The translations under genes were made by a program, and so were the position numbers. From Shouchella miscanthi (GTDB lineage: Bacteria > Bacillota > Bacilli > Bacillales > Bacillaceae_D): a stretch of DNA of 64,000 bases. Positions within the stretch are counted from its first letter, which is position 1; every line of letters begins with the position of its first letter. The stretch covers positions 4,154,001 to 4,218,000 of the forward strand of contig NZ_CP042163.1 in the NCBI RefSeq assembly GCF_007725405.1, read 5' to 3'. Below the pieces are notes generated by a model that saw nothing but the letters and a program-made list of their open reading frames with translations, was not told the DNA's origin and ran no database searches. Shown here piece after piece: positions 55,651 to 63,876 of this stretch.

Positions 55651-56728
55651 GATTTAAGCTCCTTTCTTTACTGCAAAAACTACATATAGGTTCCCATTCC
55701 TCTTCCTTAATAATTTGTCCGGTAATGAAATCTATTAAAGTTCTCTTTCCTAATGATATTGGTTCGCTTGTTTTTAGTATCAACCTTAATGCTTCCATAC
55801 AGATTAAGGATGCAATCATACTTATATGTGGAAGAATTGCAGCATTATTATTCTCTAATTTAGAGGTAGCCTCATGTAATTCTTTGTTTACTTCTAAATG
55901 CTTCTTGTAAAAGCATGCTTTACAAGGGCTTTCACCAGGAACTACAGTAAAATATTGACCTAAAGTTATGCCTGTTCCACCTGATATATAAGGGACACCC
56001 AACTCTTGGCATCTGTTATTTACCCATAAAATAATATCAACTGGGGGTGAATCCGCTGCACATATAACTAATTCAACATCCTTATTGATTAAATCTTTTC
56101 AATCCTCTTCACAGTTTATTTTTCTTTCATATGAATTAAAATTAATACTAGAATTGAACTCTTTTAGCCTTTCTATACCTATGTCTGTCTTTTTCTTTCC
56201 TATATTATTTTCAGAATAAAGTATTTGCCTGTTTAGGTTCTTATGTTCAATATCATCAAAATCAACTGTTACAATATTGCCCACTCCTAACCCGGATAAT
56301 TGATAGAGTACATTACTCCCGAGCCCTCCCATACCTATAACTAAAACTTTAGTCTCACATAACTTTTCTTGGAAACTAAATTTAGATTTATTCAAATTAC
56401 TGAATGCAGAAAAATAATTTATGTTATTATTGTATTTTTTTCTAAGTATTTCAGATTCATTAGCAAAAGTATCTTCTCCGTTCTCTAATACTCCCATATC
56501 GTTTAAAGATTCAATAATTTCTTGTATCTCAGTAAAACTTATTGGATAATCAATTTTCATGCAATTATATATGTTCTCTACATTATTACTCCCATCCAAT
56601 AAGTCTATCAGTTTTATAAATAAATTATTCTCATCTTCAATTTCTACTGCAAAATTTGGTTCATCCCCTATCTGAAATCCATGTGAAAATTTTATCACTG
56701 GATATATATGTTTCAATTTCGGCTTCAT
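55604..56728 (-). pseudogene. E1-like ThiF/MccB family adenylyltransferase of RiPP type, interrupted by in-frame UGA
   Basis: The frame from ATG 56728 (GGAGGG upstream) stays in register over 374 codons except for one TGA at 56099-56101, codon 210. The first 90 residues (HIYPVIKFSHGFQIGDEPNF and on) look like the leader-binding wHTH domain found on cyclodehydratase-type E1 proteins. The ATP site is VLVIGMGGLGSNVLYQLSGL with VDFDDIEHKNLNRQ. After the stop, ELVICAADSPPVDIILWVNN continues the E1 fold. CKACFYK and CSFCSKE supply the structural zinc cysteines. A full-length enzyme would adenylate a peptide carboxyl group; here only a 209-residue fragment is made unless UGA is read through. Confidence 0.8.
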
Positions 56729-56746
56729 AAAAACCCTCCATATTAA

Positions 56747-56908
56747 GTAATTATAGATACAAAAATTGGTAATGATGTAATGGAGATATTTAAACATTTA
56801 AACGATGAGGGTAGAACAATAATAGTGATTACTCATGGCGTAGATGTTGCACAATATGCTAATAGGGAATTTTTAATGAGAGATGGTCAGTTAATGGAAG
56901 CTAATTAA
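56747..56908 (+). pseudogene. C-terminal stump of an ABC transporter ATPase (MacB/LolD type)
   Basis: A 53-codon frame without an N-terminus encodes IDTKIGNDVMEIFKHLNDEG then TIIVITHGVDVAQYANREFL and RDGQLMEAN. This is the D-loop, H-loop and tail of an antimicrobial-peptide-type ABC ATPase. Walker A, signature and Walker B are missing. The fragment begins only 18 bases from the divergent E1 start codon, so a deletion joined the two genes. It supports a former bacteriocin or RiPP cluster. Confidence 0.8.
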
Positions 56909-56951
56909 TTAAATAAATCTACAATATTTTAATTAATCAAAGGAGAAAAAA

Positions 56952-57130
56952 ATGAACATTACTTGGACACCGTATTTTTTATTTTGTATATTAACACTTA
57001 TGTTTATTCTTATTCAATTTGACATCATAATTAATTGGTCTGAATACTCAACTTTTAGGAAAGTTATTTTTTAATTCTAGTATTTTTGTTTATTGCTAAT
57101 CTATTATTATTTCTTCCAAGAAATAAATAA
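56952..57130 (+). pseudogene. Small two-helix membrane protein with a homopolymer frameshift
   Basis: An ATG behind AAAGGAG opens a 40-codon frame (MNITWTPYFLFCILTLMFIL and on) that stops at 57072-57074 within a run of six T. If the run had seven T, the frame would continue ILVFLFIANLLLFLPRNK to TAA at 57128-57130, giving about 59 residues with two membrane helices. Either a real frameshift, phase variation at the T run, or a base-calling error. It follows the ABC ATPase stump on the same strand, as immunity or permease-like genes do in peptide clusters. Confidence 0.6.
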
Positions 57131-57231
57131 CATAACGCACAATCATTAAAAAGTATTTCGTTTATTTAAAAGCTGTATAGTCCAGTTTATAAGAATCTAA
57201 TTTATCAACTTAATAAAAAGTCACATTATAA

Positions 57232-57313
57232 AGAGAAGAAGTCTAAAATTGGCTTCTTCTCTCCCAACCTCCCTCACTTATGATAAGGCTCACCTTGTTG
57301 GATGTAAGTGAGG
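57232..57313. terminator. Two hairpins in the 270-base gap before the ATPase gene
   Basis: AGAGAAGAAG/CTTCTTCTCT (57232-57262) is a ten-base stem. CCTCACTTA/TAAGTGAGG (57272-57313) is a second, nine-base inverted repeat with a 24-base loop. The pair could stop transcription from both the decayed cluster and the reverse-strand operon. Nothing else is recognised in the gap. Confidence 0.6.
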
Positions 57314-57400
57314 TTATATAATTAAAAATAAATTTCACAAAATGCATTTTGAAAATAACTTTTTTCTCCATTTACGTCTAGGGATATTAATTTTGTAAAA

Positions 57401-59266
57401 CTATTGTTTAAAACCCAGCTCATTTAGAATAATTGATTTTAAATTATTAACTTCAATAGTTTTCAATTTAATGCACTCTCTGACCAGCAAATGAATGAAT
57501 CTATCATATTTAATACCTTCTACAAATTGATTTACAAATTCCTTTAATATATCTCTTCCAGGTGGAAAGTCCTTCCATATAGTTTCCCAGTTTTCCATAA
57601 TATAATTCTTTTTTTTATCTAGATTAACCATTATACTACTATCACCAAGTATATCATTTATTCGCTCTTTTTGAGCAACTACTCTTTCTTTGAGTCTTTC
57701 CTCTAAATTCTCGCCCCCCACATGAAAATTGAATTTTCTTAACTCTTCGTGTAATTCAAACGCTATCCACTGGGCTATAACATCATCTCTTTGACTATCA
57801 GCAATTTCTTTTAATTTAATCTCAATCTGATTCGAATTATTAAATATATCAAGACCTAAATTCTTTATGACATTTAAAATTGCATCACCAATTAAAAAAT
57901 AATTTTCAATATGATACTTTGGGAGTATATGGATTCTTTGGTTAAGCTTTACCCTAAGTTCTTCTATTTGAGAGGTTATTAAGAAATCTTTATCTCTAAT
58001 TAAATAAAAATCGGATGCTTTACTCGCCTCTGTTAATAAATCTACTACAGCATTACTTACTCTCATTAGATTATTTATACCCGTAGACTGGACAAAACTT
58101 ATATGTTCTTTATAATCATCAAATAATAATTGAAAAAATTCTTTATCCGTTTTCCCCTCGACAAATATAACCTTTTCAGATATTAATTGTAAACCCACAT
58201 TTGCACCTAATGACTTAAAAGTTTCAAACTTATCTTCATTACTAATAAGCCTAAACATTTGGTTTTCACCTGAATAATGAACAATTTGAAAAACATCTTT
58301 ATAATTTGCAGAATCCAAAATTTCGTAAGAATGGGTTGCTAGCCAAATTTGATTATTACCCTGTAATTGCTTCAAATGTGAGGATAATAATTTTTCTAAA
58401 TTAGCATTAAGGTGCAATTCCGGTTCATCATATAAAAATATATAGCTTTCTGCCTGAATCCATTTTAAATTGACGAATAACATTACTATCTCTTTCTCTC
58501 CCGAACTAAGTTCGTCTATGTCATGTATTAATTCATCGTATTCTATAGGAAAGGTTAACCCGGAAATATCTCTCTTTACACCTAAAAACTTTTTAGGTTT
58601 AATATAAGAGTTAATTATGTGAACTAACTCTTTAAGTTCATTCCCTATATCCCCACTTTCAGCTACTTTGATTAAATCATCAAAGTAAATAGCTACTAAG
58701 TAATCTTTTACCCTTTCAAACCTATTGTCATTTTCATTTCTTCTACTATATTTACTATATCTTCTCTCATCATCTTCTTCATAGTATCGTGCTAACGAGC
58801 TTAGATTTATTTCTTGATTTGATTTCGATGCTAAATTCCTATTGGCATTAATATGGTTAATTTGGGAGAATTTATTGCCCTTTAGCAACAATTCTCCTAA
58901 CTCATTGTCAAATCTGCAGTTGTTTATATTATTATAATCAAGTTTTCCGGTAACTAAATCTTTATCAGCTTTAAGAAAGGATTTCTCCTTTTCTGATAGT
59001 TGAAAAGTAATCTCAATTTCCCCCTTCTGGGTTTCATCTCCGAAGGGGGTATTTGCCATCATTAAATCGATTCTTCTTTGTATTCCATTTTTTAAATCAC
59101 TTATATAAATACGTTTTACCAGTCTTTGAAATTGCTTAATTGCATTAAATATTGTCGATTTACCCACTCCATTTGGACCTGCAATAACTACAAAATCAGG
59201 TATATCATCCATTTCTATATATCTAATTGCATTGTAATTACGTATAATTAATTTTTTTATTTTCAT
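57401..59266 (-). CDS. AAA (ABC-type) ATPase fused to a TOPRIM/DUF4435-like nuclease domain
   Basis: 621 residues. The ATPase half has Walker A VIAGPNGVGKSTIFNAI (about residues 27-43), the signature DELSSGEKEIVMLFV, Walker B SYIFLYDEPELHLN and switch histidine WLATHSYEIL. From about residue 365 a second domain opens with VIFVEGKTDKEFFQLLFDDY (conserved Glu). It has DFYLIRDKDFLI (Asp pair) and HILPKYHIENYFL, the pattern of TOPRIM-like DUF4435 nucleases. Both parts recall OLD/GajA proteins and the AriA plus AriB pair of PARIS, here in one chain. It is the last gene of a three-gene operon. An anti-phage role is inferred. Confidence 0.85.
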   Translation of the reverse strand: MKIKKLIIRNYNAIRYIEMDDIPDFVVIAGPNGVGKSTIFNAIKQFQRLVKRIYISDLKNGIQRRIDLMMANTPFGDETQKGEIEITFQLSEKEKSFLKADKDLVTGKLDYNNINNCRFDNELGELLLKGNKFSQINHINANRNLASKSNQEINLSSLARYYEEDDERRYSKYSRRNENDNRFERVKDYLVAIYFDDLIKVAESGDIGNELKELVHIINSYIKPKKFLGVKRDISGLTFPIEYDELIHDIDELSSGEKEIVMLFVNLKWIQAESYIFLYDEPELHLNANLEKLLSSHLKQLQGNNQIWLATHSYEILDSANYKDVFQIVHYSGENQMFRLISNEDKFETFKSLGANVGLQLISEKVIFVEGKTDKEFFQLLFDDYKEHISFVQSTGINNLMRVSNAVVDLLTEASKASDFYLIRDKDFLITSQIEELRVKLNQRIHILPKYHIENYFLIGDAILNVIKNLGLDIFNNSNQIEIKLKEIADSQRDDVIAQWIAFELHEELRKFNFHVGGENLEERLKERVVAQKERINDILGDSSIMVNLDKKKNYIMENWETIWKDFPPGRDILKEFVNQFVEGIKYDRFIHLLVRECIKLKTIEVNNLKSIILNELGFKQ

Positions 59267-59286
59267 TATAATCCCCTATCTTAAAA

Positions 59287-60468
59287 TTAAAAAGTACTTC
59301 TCATTTCCATTTCAATATCCTTGATATTATCTAACCAAGTACCACAACTATCAATAAAATTAAAAAGTCCTAATAAGTAATTAAAAAAGTTAGCTACATC
59401 AATCACTTCATTATTAAATTTATACTCGTTACTATATGAACAAGGGTACCTAAACATATCGCCTTGTTTATCTAGGGCATCTAGAGAAATAATATAGCTC
59501 TCTGCTAAATCAAGTGTTTCTTCATCTTGGTGGTCTTCTTGGGCATAATGTAATAACATTGGTTTAATTGACTTCCACAAGTCTTTATACAACAAATGTG
59601 AGTTTCTTTTCCTTCTTATAATTTTCTCATCAATATTTTGATACATCTTTATATGAAGTAGTCTTTTTAGTCCTATCTCAATAGCATTTCTCATTAAAAA
59701 AACAATTGGATAAAATAATGCTTCATCTCTTGATTCTTTAAATTGTGTAAATAAAAATTCTGCAACCCTACGATATCCTGTAACTTGCTTATAAAATCCA
59801 TCACTCAAAGGCGAATCCCATAAATAGCAATTATGAATGGCTGAGTTTGCTAATTTTATAAATACCGGCTCCTCTGAAAGGTTTAGTTTAATTTCATTAT
59901 ACCAATCCCCGTAAATTATTTTGTTTAAGGCACTATAACAATATATAAGTCGAATACTCATATAATATATGTCCAGTGACTTTTCGCCATATTGTTGCAA
60001 AAAATCATCCTTAAAAGGATACCTAAACAGATCAGAATTTGAATCTACTACTTCTATACTTTCTAAATACTGCTCTATCCACATTTGTTCGGATTCCGTT
60101 AGCTCAACAATCCCATATCTCTCTTTAAATATCATATACAATCCAAAAACATTGTGTTTTTCTGCAATAAATATTTTTTGTAATTCGCTCTTACTAGTTC
60201 CTTTAATGGCTAAACCAGCCTTAATTAATAATTCTATAGCTTGGCGCAACATATAAACTCCAGGAAGAAACCAGGTGTCATACTTGCTATTATTATTATG
60301 AGAACTTTCTATAACCTCTTTTAACACTATATAGCCTGCATTCATATAATTTTTTGATAAATTGGCATAGTCAACATTAGGTTTTTTAGTCCACTTTACA
60401 TATATTTTCATCTCTTCGTTTAATACTGTTTTTATTTCTTTATTTTTTTTAATCCAAACAAGACTCAA
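59287..60468 (-). CDS. Tandem HEPN-like two-domain protein
   Basis: 393 residues, TTG start eight bases after AAAGGAG. The protein consists of two similar halves. Half one has LPGVYMLRQAIELLIKAGLA, EKHNVFGLYMIF and SDLFRYPF. Half two has YPIVFLMRNAIEIGLKRLLH, NSHLLYKDLW and GDMFRYPC at matching spacing. The R-x-AIE-x-x-(I/L)K followed by (K/S)H-x-(L/V) pattern is that of HEPN-type helical domains, several of which are RNases in toxin and defence systems. A canonical R-x4-6-H motif appears only as RKRNSH in the second half. It stands 20 bases ahead of the ATPase gene. Confidence 0.65.
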   Translation of the reverse strand: MSLVWIKKNKEIKTVLNEEMKIYVKWTKKPNVDYANLSKNYMNAGYIVLKEVIESSHNNNSKYDTWFLPGVYMLRQAIELLIKAGLAIKGTSKSELQKIFIAEKHNVFGLYMIFKERYGIVELTESEQMWIEQYLESIEVVDSNSDLFRYPFKDDFLQQYGEKSLDIYYMSIRLIYCYSALNKIIYGDWYNEIKLNLSEEPVFIKLANSAIHNCYLWDSPLSDGFYKQVTGYRRVAEFLFTQFKESRDEALFYPIVFLMRNAIEIGLKRLLHIKMYQNIDEKIIRRKRNSHLLYKDLWKSIKPMLLHYAQEDHQDEETLDLAESYIISLDALDKQGDMFRYPCSYSNEYKFNNEVIDVANFFNYLLGLFNFIDSCGTWLDNIKDIEMEMRSTF

Positions 60469-60557
60469 TTACATTGCTCCTTTTAAGTTGGTTTCAATTA
60501 AGAACCTTACAAAATAATCTTAGATTAATTTGAATCAATCATCCTTTTTAAGTCTTT

Positions 60558-61502
60558 TCAAAATGGTAAATCTTGCTTTGACATAGGTGTTGTTGATTGT
60601 TTAGGAAACATAGATTTGATACTAGAGACAGCTTGCTGATTATCAAAGATAATTTTTTTTAATTTTTTATACACTGTTGGGCTCATTGAGTACAATCTTG
60701 CATTACCGTGATCAGTGAATTCCTCTATATCAATAATTTCACGTTGAACAATTTTGGATAGCGCTGCTTCATACCTTTCACTTAAATAGTTCTCTAAGTT
60801 ATTCTTATCTTCCCACTTTTGAATTGCTAAAACGGTTTCATCAGCCATCCATCTTGCCCCAAACATTCGAATTTCATCTTCAACAACAAAAATAAGGAAC
60901 AATTGTTCATCTTTATCAAACTCTATTTCGCAAAATATATCAATTTCTGATAAATTATTTTTTACTGAATTATTTTTTACTTCAACTTCTAAATCAGCTG
61001 CATCTACCAATCTTCTTACTTCTTTTGTAATAAAATGTCGTATTTTTCTAGTATCATAGGTTCCGTATAATCCACGTTCATTGTTAGATAAATGCTCTCT
61101 ATATTTTGATACTAATCTACGTTCATCAATTAATTCCTCTGGTATAGGATTATCTATAAAGAAAATCCCTATTCCTCTTTGATGTTTTTCATAAAAAACA
61201 TTAATTTCCTCAATAGTACCCGATTTATTATTTGCTGTTCTTGTACCAATCTTATTTCCAAATATAGCAATTAATATATCACTAGATCTTACTATTTGTT
61301 CGTTAATTATTGCCTGACCACTTGAATTAACTGCATAAGAAGCTGTTGAATTGTTCTCCCATCTAATAGGCATTAAAACAATGTTGTTCGTGTCACTATG
61401 TTCATTATTCCAATCTAAGATTAATCTTTCGACCTCATTTCGCTGTTCAAGAACATCGCTAGGAGATGCTATAAATATCTTGATTAACTTTACTAATTTC
61501 AT
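60558..61502 (-). CDS. DUF4062-containing (TIR-like) protein
   Basis: 314 residues. The N-terminal domain begins LIKIFIASPSDVLEQRNEVE and continues INEQIVRSSDILIAIFGNKI then SGTIEEINVFYEK, the diagnostic order of DUF4062, a Rossmann-like fold related to TIR domains. The second part (about residues 175-314) has no recognised motif and is partly helical. It is the first gene of the operon, followed after 89 bases by the tandem HEPN-like gene. The ribosome site (AAGGGG) is distant. A sensing or NAD-directed effector role is inference. Confidence 0.75.
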   Translation of the reverse strand: MKLVKLIKIFIASPSDVLEQRNEVERLILDWNNEHSDTNNIVLMPIRWENNSTASYAVNSSGQAIINEQIVRSSDILIAIFGNKIGTRTANNKSGTIEEINVFYEKHQRGIGIFFIDNPIPEELIDERRLVSKYREHLSNNERGLYGTYDTRKIRHFITKEVRRLVDAADLEVEVKNNSVKNNLSEIDIFCEIEFDKDEQLFLIFVVEDEIRMFGARWMADETVLAIQKWEDKNNLENYLSERYEAALSKIVQREIIDIEEFTDHGNARLYSMSPTVYKKLKKIIFDNQQAVSSIKSMFPKQSTTPMSKQDLPF

Positions 61503-61734
61503 AGAGTTTTAAACACCCCTTAAATTTTTGAGTCCTTATTATTTTCTGTGAAACTGGTTTATTTTGACCTTTTTTGTTTTTCATTAAATTTCCTGTCACA
61601 TTGAGGAATGCAAATTGACGCATCCTCTAGCCTTTCAAAAATCAATTTATTGGTCTTCCTTTTTTCGTTTAGAAATATTTTCTTCTATTGTAACTATTAT
61701 AAGCACCAATTTACCATATTTTTCTCCAAAAACG
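61503..61734. other. Gap between the three-gene operon and hag
   Basis: About 230 bases, A/T-rich, presumably holding the reverse-strand promoter of the operon. I found no clear -35/-10 pair or repeat. The hag terminator lies at its right end. Confidence 0.4.
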
Positions 61735-61767
61735 GAAAAAAGAGGACAAAAATTATCGTTTGTCCTC
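61735..61767 (-). terminator. Terminator of hag
   Basis: GAGGACAAA and TTTGTCCTC form a nine-base stem with an eight-base loop. Six U follow on the reverse strand. It lies about 20 bases after the original hag stop at 61789. Confidence 0.88.
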
Positions 61768-61812
61768 AAAACTTTATTATTTGATTTGTTAACCTAGAAG
61801 CTGCAACACTTG

Positions 61813-63330
61813 CTACGGTGCTTGGTTCGCTTGCGCAAGCATAGATTGTGATGCTTGAGACAAGATGTTTTGTTTCGTGAACTCCATGATTACCTTTGCC
61901 ATGTCTACATCACGAATACGTGATTCAGCAGCTTGAAGATTTTCAGAAGAGTTGTCAAGGTTAGAGATTGTGTGCTCAAGACGGTTTTGGCCAAGTTGAG
62001 AACGCTCCTTAGATACATTGTCAATAGCAGTTTGAAGAGTAGTGATTGCAGCAGACGCACTCTCATGTGTAGATACATCCAAAGCATTTTCAGTTTGAGC
62101 ATTACTAGTTCCATCAGTAACTTTTAGGTGCTCATTTAAGCCACCTTTAGATGTAATGCCTAGTGCAGATGCTCTCATATCAGAAATATTGATTTGAAGA
62201 CTTTGTCCTGTATTAGCACCAATTTGGAGTTCTGATTTGAATTCAGCCGGGTTAGCTTTTACAGAGAAAGAATTTCCACTAGCAACATCTTCAGTTAGAG
62301 TAATTGAATCATTATTCACTGCTGCAGTTACTGCTAAATCACCACTACCATTGATGCTCTTCAGTAAATTCGTAGTGGTTTCTGTTGAATTACTACCAAT
62401 TACAAATTGGTTTCCAGTAGGTTCACCTTCTTCAATTGCAGTGAATCTCACCCCATTGATCTCAATAGATTCTCCGGCCTTGAAGTTTTCTGTAATAGTT
62501 ATAGATGTTTGTCCTGTTTGTGCTACAGTAGCATCTCTACCACCTGTTAAACCTTGCTCAGATAGATTACCAACTGTTCTATCTCCATCAGTAATTTTTA
62601 GACTAACAGCGTTCTTAACATCTTCTGATGCGCTATTATATAAATCTTGAATATCCTGTTGAGTTAACTCAACTGTGGCACCATCTTTAACGCCTGCTGT
62701 AATGATAATTTTACCTTGATCAATACTTATACTCGCATCTACATCCTCATCCAGATCAGGATTATCCGTTACTTCAATACTTAACCCATTTCCTTCCACA
62801 TCTGAATCTTTAGCAGTAAAGGTCATTCCAGCATGAGTTGTAGATGCTTTTGTTGCTTCAGTAGCTAATTGACTTGTTCTCCCTTGACTGACATCAACAG
62901 AACCTTTACCTTCTTGACCTTGAAGCAATTTTTTGTTGTTAAATTCAGTCGTATTGCCAATACGATTAATCTCTGATGTTAATGAATTAATCTCATCTTG
63001 AATGTTTTGTGTATCCTGTTCAGTATTTGTACCATTAGAAGCCTGAGTTGCAAGCTCCCGCATACGTTGAAGTATATTTTGAGTTTCGGTCAAAGCACCC
63101 TCAGCGGTTTGAATCATGGAAATTCCATCTTGGGCATTACGACTTGCTTGATCCAAACCTCGAACTTGCGCGCGCATTTTTTCAGAGATCGCAAGTCCAG
63201 CAGCGTCATCGCCGGCACGGTTAATGCGAAGACCTGAAGATAGTTTTTCTTGTGCCTTTGCCGCCATTCCTTGATTTACGCCAAGTTGACGGTGAGCGTT
63301 CATTGCGCTCAAGTTGTTGTTGATAATCAT
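61813..63330 (-). CDS. hag: Flagellin, truncated eight codons early by an in-frame UAG
   Basis: 505 residues as read. The N-terminal D0/D1 region ([40 protein letters not shown]) and the C-terminal D1 helix ([36 protein letters not shown]) are classic flagellin. The variable centre (about residues 150-400) contains a hook-IN-like stretch ([19 protein letters not shown]). After ANQAP comes TAG (61813-61815), but the same frame continues Q-V-L-Q-L-L-G to TAA at 61789-61791, the normal flagellin ending. The most likely ancestral codon is CAG. It stands downstream of csrA. AAGGGTG is the ribosome site, a possible CsrA target. Confidence 0.95.
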   Translation of the reverse strand: MIINNNLSAMNAHRQLGVNQGMAAKAQEKLSSGLRINRAGDDAAGLAISEKMRAQVRGLDQASRNAQDGISMIQTAEGALTETQNILQRMRELATQASNGTNTEQDTQNIQDEINSLTSEINRIGNTTEFNNKKLLQGQEGKGSVDVSQGRTSQLATEATKASTTHAGMTFTAKDSDVEGNGLSIEVTDNPDLDEDVDASISIDQGKIIITAGVKDGATVELTQQDIQDLYNSASEDVKNAVSLKITDGDRTVGNLSEQGLTGGRDATVAQTGQTSITITENFKAGESIEINGVRFTAIEEGEPTGNQFVIGSNSTETTTNLLKSINGSGDLAVTAAVNNDSITLTEDVASGNSFSVKANPAEFKSELQIGANTGQSLQINISDMRASALGITSKGGLNEHLKVTDGTSNAQTENALDVSTHESASAAITTLQTAIDNVSKERSQLGQNRLEHTISNLDNSSENLQAAESRIRDVDMAKVIMEFTKQNILSQASQSMLAQANQAP

Positions 63331-63418
63331 TTCTTAACACACCCTTATGTTTTTTATTTTTCAACATCGATACGGTAAAGCATTTATTCACACTCGCAGA
63401 ATTGCGAAGGTTTGACCA

Positions 63419-63655
63419 TTAATCTAATTGATTCTGATTGCTCTCTTCTTGCTGTGCTACGAAAATTTCTCCACGAATAATTGGAATGTGCTTAGGTACA
63501 TCGAAATGAAGTTTTACAGACATACCTTCTACTTTGACCAAAGTAACCTTAATATCGTCTCCAATCATTACGGACTCATCTACGCCTCTTTGCAAAACTA
63601 GTCCCGTGTTATACAGTTTTTTGTGCTTAGGCTTTCGATTACCTTTTGGCTTCAT
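63419..63655 (-). CDS. csrA: CsrA-family translational repressor with a basic N-terminal extension
   Basis: 78 residues. The CsrA core starts at about residue 19 (GLVLQRGVDESVMIGDDIKV) and continues VEGMSVKLHFDVPKHIPIIR with GEIFVAQQEE. The Arg of the C-terminal RNA-binding strand (IIRGEI) is kept. Standard CsrA begins at MLVLTRK; here 18 extra residues, nine of them Lys or Arg counting the run KPKGNRKPKHKK, precede the core. AAGGAGGG stands correctly before the ATG, so the extension is real. In Bacillus CsrA blocks hag translation and is countered by FliW, which is not in this window. Confidence 0.85.
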   Translation of the reverse strand: MKPKGNRKPKHKKLYNTGLVLQRGVDESVMIGDDIKVTLVKVEGMSVKLHFDVPKHIPIIRGEIFVAQQEESNQNQLD

Positions 63656-63876
63656 CTCATGCCCTCCTTGGCTGTGTATTACTTTTTTAAAATTAAAGGG
63701 CTTTTTGTTCGAGAAATTATTAAACTCCTCTACACTATAAAATTTTTTATCAAATTGTGTCGTATCAAGGCGAATTATATTTCAAATCTACATGAACTTG
63801 TTGAAAAGTAGTTACAGAAGCGTATAATGAAAAATTGTCACTTCCATGTGATAAAAACAAATTCTTGGGGGAAATT

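Noticed and set aside
56099-56101. Selenocysteine codon in the E1-like gene
   Set aside because: The position lies between known E1 motifs where no Cys or Sec is expected, and no SECIS-like hairpin was evident; a nonsense mutation is simpler.
61813-61815. Programmed UAG read-through or pyrrolysine in flagellin
   Set aside because: No family precedent and no supporting context; a CAG-to-TAG change explains the sequence.
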